The translations under genes were made by a program, and so were the position numbers. A DNA stretch of 64,000 nt, from contig JBFWSG010000026.1 of NCBI GenBank assembly GCA_050248495.1, forward strand, positions 1-64,000, in the 5' to 3' direction. A model generated the notes under the pieces. It was not told the DNA's origin, did not search any database, and was given only the letters and a program-made list of their open reading frames with translations. Shown in pieces: positions 17,942 through 29,100 of the stretch; within the stretch, counting starts at the first letter, position 1; the number at the start of each line of letters is the position of its first letter. The stretch comes from DASYDU01 sp050248495. Its GTDB lineage: Bacteria; Planctomycetota; Planctomycetia; Pirellulales; Lacipirellulaceae.

Positions 17942-20900
17942 ATGGATACGACCGCTCTCTCCTCGCTCCCGCTGCGCAACTGGCCGCGGGTGATCTTGTT
18001 TTCGCTTAGTCTCGCGCTGATGTTCGCAGGCGGTCAATACGCCGAAGCACAAACGAGCGGCCCCTGGCCTCCATCGCTCGGTGGCTATTACTGGCGTGGG
18101 AACGATGGCAGCGGAAACGGTAGCGCCGGCGATTTCTCCTGGGAGGGGCCCTGGATCGGCGGCCGCTGGTATGCAGAAGGCGATGAAGGCTGCCAGTCCG
18201 GGTGCCAACCGCCAACCTATTATCAGCTTCCACCCGAAGACGGCGATCCACTGTATTTTCGCGAGTCTTTTGTGCAAGCGCCGGGCCCGCACAGCGTTGC
18301 GCTGGCGGGGCTGTCGCTGCCACATAGCGCCGTGGAGTTCGCGCTGAACGCGGCCTTCAACGGCGGTGCGCTGACGGTGGATTGGGTCGACATCACCAAT
18401 TCCGATAGCAGCGGCATTTTTCCGGTCAGCTTCAACGGCACGACGCTCAACGCCAATGTGATCGTAGCTTCGGCGGTAAATGAGACGGTTTCGTTCAACG
18501 GCGCGACGATCGAGAGCGATTGGGTTTCTTTCAACGGTGGCACCGTCGGTTCGGAGCAGGAAGGCACGATCCACGTCAGCAGCACGTTCGTCAATGCCGC
18601 GCCGGCAGACGGGTTGGGCACGATGGAGCTCGGCGCCGGCGGCGGCGCATGGAAGCTCAAGACCACCAGCAGCGTGCTGTTCGCCGACATCCTGTACATG
18701 GGGCCCGAAGAAGGTCAATTGGATCTGACGCTCGAAGGCGACGGCGCGAGCTTTTTTGGCGTGGAAACCGCCAGTATCGCTCCGGCTCCGGAATCGATCG
18801 TGAATCTCAAGGTCCATACCAACGCACCCCACTTCACTCCGAGCTCGATCGTGAAACTGGCCGACGAGGGCACGGTCAATCTCACGATCGACAACGGCGG
18901 CACGCTGAATTCGGCCGTCACACGCGTCGCCGTCGAAGCCACCAGCCACGCCAACATTTCGCTCGACCATGGCCATTGGATCGCCAAAGAGCTGATGATT
19001 GGCCTGGAGGGGCAAGCGATGGTCACCGCCGACAACACCAGCTCGATCCAAAGCGAGAATACGATCGTCGGCCGCTCGTTCACCTCCGAGCCGGCCAAGG
19101 TAACGCTCGACCACACGTCGACCTGGGAAGTCAACGGCAACCTGACGCTCGGCCTGGAGGGCGAGGCGGTCGTCGAGGTCAAGAACAACAGCACGCTCCA
19201 CGTCGCGCAGGAATTCGTCGCCGCCGAAACGTCGAACACCGCCGGCACCGTCACACTCCGTGACGGCGGCAAGCTGAAGCTGGATCATGGCGGCGTGCTC
19301 GCCAAGAATGGCGGCTTCGGTACGATCGACATGTTCGGCGCCGAATCGAAAATCGAGCTCGGCGAGGAAGCAACGCTCGTGATCGGTAACAAGGGAGTCG
19401 GCCGACTCAATTTACAGCAAGGGGCCAAGTTCGAGTCCACCACGGAAGTCAAACTCGGTGTCGAAGAGCACAGCCGCGGCGAGGTGACGATCAGCGGCGC
19501 CAATTCGCAGTGGGAAGTGGGCGGCGATTTGAGCGTGGGGCATGGCGACGGCACGCACACGGCCAACGGCCTCGTGGTGGTCGAAGGGGGCGGCGAACTG
19601 AAGGTCGACGAGTGGGCGGCGATCTACGTGGGCCGACTCGACAAGAGCGAAGGAACACTGTCGCTGCGGGGCGCCGAAAGCAAGCTCACGGGCACGACCG
19701 ATCTGGCGCAGCCCTTGCACATCGGCTCCGCCGGCAAGGGCACGGTGAACGTCGAAAGCGGGTTCAAGCTCGATCTGAGCGGCAAGAAAATGACGCTCGG
19801 CGAAGCGACGACCGGCAACGGAACCGTTATGCTCACCGGTAGCGGCTCGGAAGTCACGCTCAACGAACTCACGATCGGCGAGAGTGGCAGGGGTCTGTTC
19901 GAAGTGGCGAGCGAAACCAAGCTGCATGTGACAGGCGAATCCATTCTGCTCGGCGCACAAGCAAACTCCAACGGGACGCTGCGGCTCCAAGGCAACAACT
20001 CGCAATTGGAATTCGGCGGATCGTTCGGCCTCGGCGAGCGGGGCAAGGGAACGCTCGAGCTGTTGGAAGGCGCTCACCTCAGCACTGCAGCGCTCAAACT
20101 GGGTGCGTTTGCCAGCGGCGAAGGCCGGTTGACGTTGGCCGGTTCAAGCGACGCCGGATCGCCCCATTCCACATTTGAAGCGACCGGCGAGTTGGTGGTC
20201 GGCGACGAGGGTCGAGGTGTGCTGAGTATCCGGCAAGGTTCGCGCCTCACAAGTCGCGGGCGAGCGACGCTGGCAAAGCAGAGCAGTTCACACGCCGAAG
20301 TCGACCTAGAAGACAACTTGAGCAATTGGGAGTTGCAGCAGGATTTGATCGTCGGCAGCGCCGGCGACGCGACCGTGAATATCCGGCAAGGGCAGACGAT
20401 CGTCAAAGGGGACATGATCCTCGGCGAACTGGCCAATTCCAGCGGCACGGTCACCGTGGAAAGCTCCGGTCCCGATCGAGGTCTCAAGATCGAGAAACAG
20501 CTGATTGTCGGCAAGGCGGGCCAGGCCACCCTCAACGTGCTCGACGGGGGAGTGGTGAATCTCACCCAATTCCTGAGCTTCGACGGCATATTAACCCTTG
20601 GCCAGGCCCAGAGCTCCCAAGGCACGGTCCGGGTCGACGGCAACGCCTCGCAGCTGAACGTCAACCAGCTCATCGTCGCGGAACGCGGCACTGGCAGCAT
20701 GACGGTGAGCGACCGCGCCAACGTGACGGCGCTCGGCGATCTAGTGCTCGCCAAAGAGTCGAATTCCAATGCCAACATGACGGTCAGCGGCGAGGGTACG
20801 CAGCTTACGGTCACTTCCGCCGCGAGAGTCGGCCCCCTCGGCACGGCCTCACTCACGATCACCGATCACGCGCATGCCACCATCACGCAAAACCTCGAAA

Positions 20901-22252
20901 TCGGGTCGATGAGCGGCAGTAGCTCGGGCAGTTCGCAAGTCAGCATTTTGGAGCAAGCCAGCGTCACCTTGAACGCCAACGTGCTGGTCGGCCCGAACGC
21001 CGCACTACATGTGGCGAATTCCGAAATAGAAGTTTCCGACCTTCGGCTGCAGGGTACGGCCGGCGTGCCTGCGATTTTCAATCTCACTTCGGACGCTAAG
21101 CTGCAGGCCGGCAATGCGCTGTTCGATCGCGCCGTGGCGACGATCGATCAAAGTTCGACGCTCGAATGTTTCAATCTGCTTCGTGTCGCGGGGGCCGGGT
21201 CAAGTAGCTCAATTCTGAACGTCTCGGGCAACGGCACCGCAATTACGCAGCTCAGCGCCCTTCAGCTTGGCGTTTCCGGTCGCGGCGCGATGAATTTGAG
21301 CGAAGGCGCCTCGGTCACGTTCCATGCCGGCACTGGAGAGTTCCAGGTCGGCACCTCCGGCCAGCTGACGCTCGGCGAAAGCGCGACCGTTGAATTGGTC
21401 GGCGGCTGGTTCAACGTCCAGGGGACGGCTGATCTGTCGGGTAGCCAATCGTACATCCGTGCCAACACGATCTCGATTTCCGGCACCATGCGGATTCGCG
21501 GCGGAAGTAACGGCATCCGCGCCGCAACCATCACTATCGCATCCGGCGGCAGACTCTACGCCGCTAGCGCCGCGGATCAGGTGCACGGACGCATCGTCGG
21601 AAAGGTCATTAACCAGGGCACGCTGATCGTCGGCCAATCGCCCGGCGTGCTCGTCATCGAGGGCGACTACGAACAAGATGCGGGAGCCACGCTGCAGCTC
21701 GAAATCGGTGGACTTACGCCGGCCACGCAATTCGACCAGCTGGTCGTCACCGGCGCGGCCACGATCGGCGGCGCGCTCGACCTGGCGATCATCAATTCCG
21801 GCAGCGGCTTTCAACTGCCGAGCGTCGGCGACCAGTTCACGCTCCTCCAGGCGGATGGCGGAATTACTGGCGGCTTCACGAATGCGGCCGCGCTCCGCTC
21901 GGTCGCCGGCGGTTCGCTGGTCCAGTGGTCGCTGAGCCCCGTCGCCGGATCGCTTGTCCTCGCGGCCACCTCGATTACGCCGCTGCCCGTCGGCGACTAC
22001 AGCGGCAACGGCATCGTCGACACGGCCGACTACGCCGTGTGGCGCGACACCGCCGGCGGCATCAATCTCGCCGCCGACGGCAATCACGATGGCGCGGTGA
22101 ATGATCTCGACTACCAGCTCTGGAAAGCCAACTTCGGCCATGTCCTCGGCAGCGGCTCGTTCGAGAATGCAGCCGTGCCGGAGCCGACGACAGCCGTCAT
22201 GGCGTGCCTGTCGACGATCGCCGTCCTAGCGGCGGCGCGAAAACAGCGGTAA
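17942..22252 (+). CDS. 1436-residue secreted repeat protein with dockerin and PEP-CTERM tail
   Basis: Signal peptide at about residues 10-40 ending QYAEAQ. The body, roughly residues 200-1150, is a long array of 45-50-residue repeats of form 'LxVGxxGxGxLxVxxGxxLxxxxxLxLG....SxGTVxVxGxxSxL', as in autotransporter-like beta-solenoids. A dockerin-like pair follows (GDYSGNGIVDTADYAVW and DGAVNDLDYQLW), then the PEP-CTERM tail AAVPEPTT. Its end overlaps the end of the convergent GH44 gene by 27 bases. A structural or adhesive surface role is likely. High-identity internal duplication is not apparent, so the array is old. Confidence 0.9.
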   Translation: MDTTALSSLPLRNWPRVILFSLSLALMFAGGQYAEAQTSGPWPPSLGGYYWRGNDGSGNGSAGDFSWEGPWIGGRWYAEGDEGCQSGCQPPTYYQLPPEDGDPLYFRESFVQAPGPHSVALAGLSLPHSAVEFALNAAFNGGALTVDWVDITNSDSSGIFPVSFNGTTLNANVIVASAVNETVSFNGATIESDWVSFNGGTVGSEQEGTIHVSSTFVNAAPADGLGTMELGAGGGAWKLKTTSSVLFADILYMGPEEGQLDLTLEGDGASFFGVETASIAPAPESIVNLKVHTNAPHFTPSSIVKLADEGTVNLTIDNGGTLNSAVTRVAVEATSHANISLDHGHWIAKELMIGLEGQAMVTADNTSSIQSENTIVGRSFTSEPAKVTLDHTSTWEVNGNLTLGLEGEAVVEVKNNSTLHVAQEFVAAETSNTAGTVTLRDGGKLKLDHGGVLAKNGGFGTIDMFGAESKIELGEEATLVIGNKGVGRLNLQQGAKFESTTEVKLGVEEHSRGEVTISGANSQWEVGGDLSVGHGDGTHTANGLVVVEGGGELKVDEWAAIYVGRLDKSEGTLSLRGAESKLTGTTDLAQPLHIGSAGKGTVNVESGFKLDLSGKKMTLGEATTGNGTVMLTGSGSEVTLNELTIGESGRGLFEVASETKLHVTGESILLGAQANSNGTLRLQGNNSQLEFGGSFGLGERGKGTLELLEGAHLSTAALKLGAFASGEGRLTLAGSSDAGSPHSTFEATGELVVGDEGRGVLSIRQGSRLTSRGRATLAKQSSSHAEVDLEDNLSNWELQQDLIVGSAGDATVNIRQGQTIVKGDMILGELANSSGTVTVESSGPDRGLKIEKQLIVGKAGQATLNVLDGGVVNLTQFLSFDGILTLGQAQSSQGTVRVDGNASQLNVNQLIVAERGTGSMTVSDRANVTALGDLVLAKESNSNANMTVSGEGTQLTVTSAARVGPLGTASLTITDHAHATITQNLEIGSMSGSSSGSSQVSILEQASVTLNANVLVGPNAALHVANSEIEVSDLRLQGTAGVPAIFNLTSDAKLQAGNALFDRAVATIDQSSTLECFNLLRVAGAGSSSSILNVSGNGTAITQLSALQLGVSGRGAMNLSEGASVTFHAGTGEFQVGTSGQLTLGESATVELVGGWFNVQGTADLSGSQSYIRANTISISGTMRIRGGSNGIRAATITIASGGRLYAASAADQVHGRIVGKVINQGTLIVGQSPGVLVIEGDYEQDAGATLQLEIGGLTPATQFDQLVVTGAATIGGALDLAIINSGSGFQLPSVGDQFTLLQADGGITGGFTNAAALRSVAGGSLVQWSLSPVAGSLVLAATSITPLPVGDYSGNGIVDTADYAVWRDTAGGINLAADGNHDGAVNDLDYQLWKANFGHVLGSGSFENAAVPEPTTAVMACLSTIAVLAAARKQR

Positions 22253-24259
22253 GCCGCAAATCGAAAGCAGGAACAGCGCGCCCGACGCCGGCTCGGGCAC
22301 CGCGGCGAGTGCGCCGCCGCCGAGAATTTCGCTGCGGCCGAAATTTGCCTGCCAGAAGGCGTAGTCTTCGACGTCGACAATGTTGTCCTCGTTGGCGTCG
22401 GCGGCCGTGTTGCCGGTCGTGCCGAGTGAATCCTGCCAGACCGTGAAGTCGGCGGCGTCGACCGTGCCGTCGCGATTGAAGTCGCCCGGCAGGCCGTCGG
22501 AGACGAGCACCAGCGTCGTCACGCTGTAGGCCGGCATCGTGTACTGGAAGGCGTTCAAGAGGTCGAGCTGGATGTCGGCCTGGTGAGAGATGTTCGTCGA
22601 ACTGCTGGTGAGGCGATAGACCTCGGCGTGGTCGAACACCCGGTCGTGAGTCACCGCGATGCCGGTGGTGAGCGCGTTCGCGGTGCGGTTGATGGCGACG
22701 ACGATCATCCGATTCGGATCGCTCGAGTCGACGCTGGCATAGACGGCCGAGTTGGCGATGCTCGACGTGTCGGCGTCGACCGAGGTGTCGCCGAAAGTGC
22801 CCCCCGCACCGTCGTAGTTGCGATACATGTTGAAGGCTGCGTTGAGGAAACTCGTGCCGCCGTCGAGCTCCCAAAGGCTGGCGGCGAACACGCCCTCGCG
22901 GCCGAAGATGCCGAGCACGTCCGCCTGGGCGATGGCGCCGGAGATGTGGCTGCCGCCGCCATAGTTGTATTCGGTGATGGAGATTTTCGTGTTGGGCTTG
23001 AAGTCGTTGATGTCGCGCTGGACCCGCGGCAACAAGCGCACCGGCCCTGGATTCCCGGGGCTGCCAGTCCACGTGCCCCATTGGCTGATCCAGCTCGTTT
23101 CTGTGTAGGTTGGATCCCACAGCGAGCGCGGCGCCTGGACGCGGGCCGCCACCACCGCGGCCGAATTGTTGTTCTCGGTGATGCGAATGCCGCCCCCTTG
23201 GGCCTCGGGGTACCAGTGCAGGTCGAGGACGTCCATCAGCGTTTTCCCCGCCGCGATTTCCTCCGGCGTAAACCGCTGCATGTCGGCCTTGCGGACTTCA
23301 TCGAGCAGATACTCGTTGTAGTGCATTTCGCCCGACTGATCTCCGCCTGGGTGCGACGGCAGTTGATGTTGATTGGCATCCGGCGCGTTCTGCATCGTGG
23401 TGAACTCGTTCCAACCGTAGCCGACGCCGCCGAACACCAGCGTGTTCGGGTTCACGTCCTTGATCGCGGAGGCGTGGGCGATCGATTTGTCGCGCATTTC
23501 GGTGAAGGTGGGCGCGTAGGGATGAATCAGCGGGTGGGTGCGGCCGCCCGAGCTGGGGTTCACGCCGTTGGCCGGATTGCAGCAGGGATTGGGCTCGACA
23601 CCCGACTGCCAGCCGGCCGGCAGCGCTTCGCCCCACAGGCCGGGCTCGTTGTCGAGGCTGTACCAGAGCGGTTGACTTGGATTCTTGAAATTCTCCGCCC
23701 AGTTGACGAACTCGTCGGTGAAGACGTAGCCATCCGTCTTGTCGGGAGTCGTCGAGAGCGACGCGCCGGGATAGATCGTCGACTTCTTCGCTTCGACCTG
23801 TTTCCAGCGCGACGACGGGGCGACTTCCGTTTCGTCGACCGTGCCGTTGCCGTCGGCCGCCACGTAGCCGGCCATCGGCACCGTGACGAGCGCCGCCCGG
23901 CCGTTGGATGCGGCGCTGGTGATCATGCCGCGGACGGCCGAGCCCGGCGGGGCGTTGGACTGATTGTTCGCGAGGCCATAGTCGCTGTGGTGATACCAGT
24001 CGGAGCCCGCGTTCGAGGCGTTGTTCTCCCAGTTGTAGCCGGTCATCCGGTTACCGCCGCTGCGATCGAACGTGCGGTTGGTGATGTTCGACGTGTTCGA
24101 CCCGTAGATCCAGGGCGAGATCGCCTTCACGCTCTCGCCCGAGTTGAGCGAGAACTGGACGGCCGCGGAGCCGGGATTGTCGGGTGTGATCGCCTGGACG
24201 TGTGAGGGGCCGGCCGCGGCGCATAGAAACGCCAAGACAAGAATTCGCCGAAGATTCAT
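22226..24259 (-). CDS. Glycoside hydrolase family 44-like enzyme with dockerin and PEP-CTERM tail
   Basis: 677 residues. Signal peptide to about residue 23 (PSHVQA). The GH44-type catalytic region spans about 30-560: SPWIYGSNTS, WYSLDNEPGLW with the likely acid/base Glu near residue 201, LDLHWYPEAQGGG, and ITEYNYGGG with the likely nucleophile near 428. GH44 enzymes cleave beta-1,4-glucans and related hemicelluloses. A dockerin-like pair (GDFNRDGTVDAADFTVW, EDNIVDVEDYAFW) and PEP-CTERM tail (VPEPAS) follow, so the enzyme is expected at the cell surface. Convergent with the gene at 17942. Family call rests on motif recognition. Confidence 0.88.
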   Translation of the reverse strand: MNLRRILVLAFLCAAAGPSHVQAITPDNPGSAAVQFSLNSGESVKAISPWIYGSNTSNITNRTFDRSGGNRMTGYNWENNASNAGSDWYHHSDYGLANNQSNAPPGSAVRGMITSAASNGRAALVTVPMAGYVAADGNGTVDETEVAPSSRWKQVEAKKSTIYPGASLSTTPDKTDGYVFTDEFVNWAENFKNPSQPLWYSLDNEPGLWGEALPAGWQSGVEPNPCCNPANGVNPSSGGRTHPLIHPYAPTFTEMRDKSIAHASAIKDVNPNTLVFGGVGYGWNEFTTMQNAPDANQHQLPSHPGGDQSGEMHYNEYLLDEVRKADMQRFTPEEIAAGKTLMDVLDLHWYPEAQGGGIRITENNNSAAVVAARVQAPRSLWDPTYTETSWISQWGTWTGSPGNPGPVRLLPRVQRDINDFKPNTKISITEYNYGGGSHISGAIAQADVLGIFGREGVFAASLWELDGGTSFLNAAFNMYRNYDGAGGTFGDTSVDADTSSIANSAVYASVDSSDPNRMIVVAINRTANALTTGIAVTHDRVFDHAEVYRLTSSSTNISHQADIQLDLLNAFQYTMPAYSVTTLVLVSDGLPGDFNRDGTVDAADFTVWQDSLGTTGNTAADANEDNIVDVEDYAFWQANFGRSEILGGGALAAVPEPASGALFLLSICGLPLFSRRR

Positions 24260-24394
24260 GCCGCGCCTGCCTGATCCAACGACCGAGAAAAGATCCGCCT
24301 CGAGCCTGCATTTTAGACGACGGCGGCGAATCGCTCAACTATCTTAATAGCCCGACAAATTGGCGGCGGATGGCACTGCCATCGCGTCGGCAAA

Positions 24395-25597
24395 TCACCA
24401 CGCCAGTCCGACTTGCGCGGATACGGTGAGGCCGGGATCGACGTCGATCCGGTCCTGATTGCGGTCGTCGTAGTCTTCGCCGATGAAATAGAACCGCTCG
24501 AACATGTAGCCGGCGGTCAGCTCGGCGGCGAACTTTTCCAGAAACATCCGTTTGACGCCCGCCAGCACCGCCTGGTCGTAGGAGAACAGCCGTTCGTCGT
24601 CCCGCTCGCGGTCGTGCATGAACCAGGCGCGGTTGCGGTTTTCGTACGCCACGTAGGTCGACCAGTTGTCGTCGATCTGCCAGGTGCCGCGGGCCGTGAT
24701 CGTGTGGAGCAGCATGTAGGAGCCGGTAAACGTGAACTGCTCGGTTGGCCGCCAGGTGATCTGCGCCGGCAGGCCGATGTTCATTTCCAGCTCTTCCGAC
24801 GCATGCCAATGGTAGGCGACCGCAGGAATCGGATACGGGATTTCCGCCAGGGGCGAATAGAACACGCCCAGTTTCCAAGCATCGTCGACGCGCCAGGGGA
24901 TCGAGAGAAAAGAGAACACGGCCGGATTCACGTCCCGCAGCGCCCCGAATGGCACGTCGGAGGCCGAGCCGACGTTGATTCCTCCCATCAGTTTCCAATC
25001 GTTGGCCAAGGTGCGGATGTAGTTCGCGCCGAGCCGAATGTTCCAGAGCGATTCGGGGAACTCGAGACCGCTGGTGGGGAAGACGGCCGCCGTGTCGTAA
25101 AGATCGTTCGAGACCGAGGCGGAGATCAGCACCAGGTGAGGATCACTCGTCCAAGCCGGAAAGGCGGCGCTGAGCTCCTGGCCCCAATGCTCAAAGGTCG
25201 TCGTTTGATTGTCGACGTCGACCGTCGGCTCGCCAAACGCGCGATAGCCGATCTGCGGCCCGCCGCCGCGGCCGAACGGCCCACCCATCCCGCCGCCCCC
25301 TCGCTTCGGCTTGCCAGCAGCGCTGGCGTCGAGATCGTCCGCGAGTTTGGACTCGACTTCGATCGGCAATTCTTCGGGGTCGTCGGCGCCGTCGGCCAAC
25401 TCTTCCGGCGGCAATTGCTCGGTTGGCGGCGGCTCCGTTGGCGGGGACCAGGGGGACGACGTATCGTCTTCCAACTCGACCGCCGGCGGACCAAACAACG
25501 ACTGCCCGCGGCACCGCTCGTCAATTGCGAGCACCCAGAGGGCAAGCGCCAACGCTAGCACTCGCCGAACATCAATAGCAGCCGCGGACCAACACAT
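24395..25597 (-). CDS. DUF6268-like outer-membrane beta-barrel protein
   Basis: 400 residues. A signal-like N-terminus (VLALALALWVLA) is followed by a Pro/Glu-rich linker and a Gly-rich patch near residues 95-115. The remaining ~280 residues alternate hydrophobic and polar residues, with many aromatics, and end in QVGLAW, a terminal aromatic as in outer-membrane barrels. Segments such as WNIRLGANYIRTL and WSTYVAYENRNRAW fit barrel strands. I associate this with the planctomycete DUF6268 family; cargo or role is unknown. It is not obviously in an operon; the next gene on the same strand starts 66 bases upstream at 25663. Confidence 0.72.
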   Translation of the reverse strand: MCWSAAAIDVRRVLALALALWVLAIDERCRGQSLFGPPAVELEDDTSSPWSPPTEPPPTEQLPPEELADGADDPEELPIEVESKLADDLDASAAGKPKRGGGGMGGPFGRGGGPQIGYRAFGEPTVDVDNQTTTFEHWGQELSAAFPAWTSDPHLVLISASVSNDLYDTAAVFPTSGLEFPESLWNIRLGANYIRTLANDWKLMGGINVGSASDVPFGALRDVNPAVFSFLSIPWRVDDAWKLGVFYSPLAEIPYPIPAVAYHWHASEELEMNIGLPAQITWRPTEQFTFTGSYMLLHTITARGTWQIDDNWSTYVAYENRNRAWFMHDRERDDERLFSYDQAVLAGVKRMFLEKFAAELTAGYMFERFYFIGEDYDDRNQDRIDVDPGLTVSAQVGLAW

Positions 25598-25662
25598 CGC
25601 GGCGGATTTGTAGCGGCCGCTCGGCGGAAACTCAAGGCAAACTGGCGCGAATGCGTCAACTG

Positions 25663-26160
25663 CTATCGCGGTTTGCGTGGCCGTGCTGGGAGCCCCAGCG
25701 CTTCGAGCAGAATCTGTTCGACCTCCGAGCGATCGCGCTTCTCGAGTGCCGACGACAAGTCCTTCCCTTGATCGGCAAACAGTTCGTCGGCTCTGCCCGG
25801 TGCGAATTCGCTTCGATGGATGAGAAACACCAATAGCCGCAGCGTTGACTCCGGACCCCGTTCACGAAAGACGCCATCCGCCACAGCCACCGCCAGATCC
25901 GAGAGGATTTCGCAAATCTCGACGCGACCCTCCTGCGGATCGAGGTCCTGCTTCGCCAGAGCGTCGAATCGTTCGAGCGTCAGCGCCGCTGCGAACAGCA
26001 AGCGACGTCGGCCGCCCAATTGAAACACGCGCTCGCGGGGATACCGCGCGCCGCAAACGATTCGATTGCAGGCCACCGCGTAGTCGGAAAGATGAGTCAG
26101 GGCCATCCGCACCGGGGGCGGCGGGGGAGGCGGCGGCGCGGCAAGAACTGCTGTCGACAT
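25663..26160 (-). CDS. Uncharacterised 165-residue protein downstream of patatin gene
   Basis: Begins 35 bases after the patatin stop codon on the same strand, so probably co-transcribed with it. A run of eight prolines occurs at residues 9-16, followed by a compact helical-looking domain (LSDYAVACNRIVC, LFAAALTLERFDALAKQDLD, VEICEILSDLAVAVADGVF). No signal peptide or membrane helix is evident. I do not recognise the family. Proximity suggests a cytosolic partner or regulator of the membrane patatin. Confidence 0.65.
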   Translation of the reverse strand: MSTAVLAAPPPPPPPPVRMALTHLSDYAVACNRIVCGARYPRERVFQLGGRRRLLFAAALTLERFDALAKQDLDPQEGRVEICEILSDLAVAVADGVFRERGPESTLRLLVFLIHRSEFAPGRADELFADQGKDLSSALEKRDRSEVEQILLEALGLPARPRKPR

Positions 26161-26195
26161 GGCGTTACCCTGTTATGGCTGGTGAAACCCGATCG

Positions 26196-29100
26196 CTAAT
26201 TGTGACTGACCTCGTCGAGCCCGCCGACGATCGCCTCGATCTCGACAATGATCTTGCGGCGATAATCGGCCGAGCGCTCGAACTCCAGCAAACTGCCTGC
26301 TTCTCTTTCCGCCGATGCGGCCGTCTTCGCGGAATCCAACGACGCGAGCCGATTCCGGAAGCGGTCGCCGAGCATGGCATCGAGCTCGGGAAAGAAGGGC
26401 AAGCGGCTGCTGAAATCGCGCTCATCGACCTTCCGCTCGGCGCTGCCTGCCAGTGCATAGTTATCGCTCAAACGTTGGATCAGGAACTCGGCCGCGGCGA
26501 CTTGCTGCGGATTCCGTCCGACCCGCTCCAATTCTGTGCCGAACTCGAAACAAATCGTCTTTCCAGTATGGAATCCCAGCGAGCGGTAGACTTCGACCTG
26601 GGTCGAATCGAAGAACTGGTTGGAGGTGGGTTCATCAGGGAAGGTCTTGTTGGCGCGGTGATATTGCGTCAGATCGGCCCCTTCGTCGCCATTCATGGTC
26701 ATCTGGATGTAAACCAGCACTCCCTCGTGATGAACGTCGGCGGACGACGGGGCGGCGTCGCCCGACGGAGCCGGATAGACGATGCGCCCCATCACAAAGT
26801 GCTGCGGCGATAGGCGTGTCTCTTCGTCGCGCTGGAGGCGGGAGATGTCCAGCGGCCGGTCGTCGTCCCAATCTAGAATCTCGATGCCGCGCTCCAACCG
26901 CACCTTCCGCATCAAATCGCCGAGCGAACGGAATTCATCGCTTCCCTGATTGCAGCCGGCGTCGACGGCGATAATCAAGCGACACTTCCGCTCCAGCAGC
27001 GGCTCGATGCCGAGAAAATCGCAATACCCGCCGTCGGCCGCCACTCCCACCCGCCAGGTCTCACAGCGCGATTCGGAGGCCACCTCGCCGCTGTCGGGAT
27101 CGGATACGATCAGCGATTCGGCCCGCGTTACGCCAAAGAACTCGCGAAAGATCTCGACCGGCTTCAAATACGACTCGCCGCCGCGCTTTGGATTTCGCAA
27201 CCATTGGCCGGTGCGAAGATTGAAAGCACTGAGAATCCAATAGATCGGCCCCGTGCTGAAGGCCAGCGGGCTGAGCGCCGCGCCGGAAATCGCCACCGCG
27301 TCGGCCACGCCAAAATTCGACCAGGGCGTTTCGCCGCTGCGTTCGAAGCCGAACTCACGGGTCCCGCAAAATTCGGGCGACATCAACAGCGGCACGCTCC
27401 GGCTGCTGAGCAGATGCTCCTGCGCGCCGAAGGCATCCACCGGTTGATCCTCGACGAAGTACAGTGAGCCCATGAACAGCGGATAGGGCCCGCCATGCAC
27501 GTCGGACTGCAGCTCGGAGAGTTTCAGCTTCGACCCCATTTCGACGTGCGTCGGAGACAGGAACTTCGAATCGAGCATGCGGCGGTAAAAATTGTGAAAC
27601 GGGGAAAGCTGGTTGACCGGTACCAGCAGGAACAGGCCGATAAAAATTAGGCTCGAAAGGGCGAGGTATCCGGCGCGGGTGATTTGGTCCTGGCCGACAA
27701 CGATCGGCGTGCTGACCATCACGCGCGATTTGAAGATCTTGGGATAGAGAGTTTCCAGCAGCAGGCGGTTGAAACTCCGCAGATTGAAACGGTCGCTATC
27801 GGCGCCCTGCCAATAAGGTCCTGTCACTTGGAAGGAAAACTCGGTGCCTTTCTTTTCCTTGTTCTTGCTGACGTCGTCGGACGCTGATTCCTTCGTCATC
27901 TCGTTCTCTTTGCTCAGATGATCCGTGGCACGATCGGCATAGGATAAGAGGGCGGGCTGCTCGGCGTTCCCCTTCGATTCCTCTTCGATCCATTCGAGAC
28001 AAGTCGTCCGTTCGAAATCATCGTCTTTGTCCGACGACAGGCAGCGCTGGCGTATTTCTTCAGCCAGTTGGTGATTCAATTCTGCAGATCCCAACCAGGC
28101 TTTCACTTTGGCATTCTGGACAAACCGCTTCCTGTCGCCACGTTCCTTGGCCAGTGATCTGAGATACTCGGGAACGAGAGCACGGGAATCGCCGGGCTGG
28201 AACCTGCTGCGAATCAACATGCCCAGGCGGGCGATAAAGCCGTGCTCGGGATTGAAGATCGTGTACTGGTTGCGTGCCCAACTCAATTCGCCCAGCAACC
28301 GATCCTGTCGGACGGCAGAAGTATCGACGTCTTGCAAATAGGGCCGGCGATCCATATCACTGGGGCCCAACTGCCGGTCCGCCCACAAATCGAGGTACGC
28401 CGGCCAGTCGAGGATGTCACTTTCCAAAAGCTCCGGATCGCGATACTTGGCAAAGCCCGAAATGCCTTCGCGCCCGACCCAGCCGATCAGCACCATCGGG
28501 ACGCCGATCACGATTCCTGAAACCACGATCCCAAACGCCACGCGTTCCCAGAAGCTGGCATCTGGTCGGGCGCTTTGCAGCAAGCGGCGATAACGGACGA
28601 GCACCAACACGCACAGCGCCACGAAAGCCATCAGCGGCTCGCGCAGCAGCCGCTGCGAAGTCAGATCGCCGCCGACTCCCGACACCTGCGAGAGCCAGCC
28701 GATCGCAATCGAGCCGTTGGCGATCAGCACCATGATCGCCACCGCCGGGCTGAACAACAGCGCGAGAAACACGCGGCGCGTGACAAGTTTTGTCCCAAAA
28801 ATCAGCCAACAAACGAGGAAAAACACTCCGACGAACCCGAACACGGCCCCCACGAAAGCGCGCTCATGCAGCACGAACTGCCCCTGCTCGTAAGCGATGG
28901 GGTAAAACGGCAGCTGCATCCACCCGGGCAAAAATCGCTGGACGAAAGGCCAAGCGCATAGCAGCCCTGCGATCAACAGCGCCGAGGGGCCCAGCCAATG
29001 CCGCCGGTGCGAGAGCCAATCCGAGCATTGTTGCCGCGTCTTATTGGGAATCATCCAGACCACACCAATCGGGACGAGGGCCGCCAGCAGCAGCCACAGG

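Noticed and set aside
22583..24205. 540-codon plus-strand ORF opposite the GH44 gene
   Set aside because: Arg/Val/Asp-rich antisense artefact of GC-rich coding DNA; GH44 signature residues lie on the minus strand.
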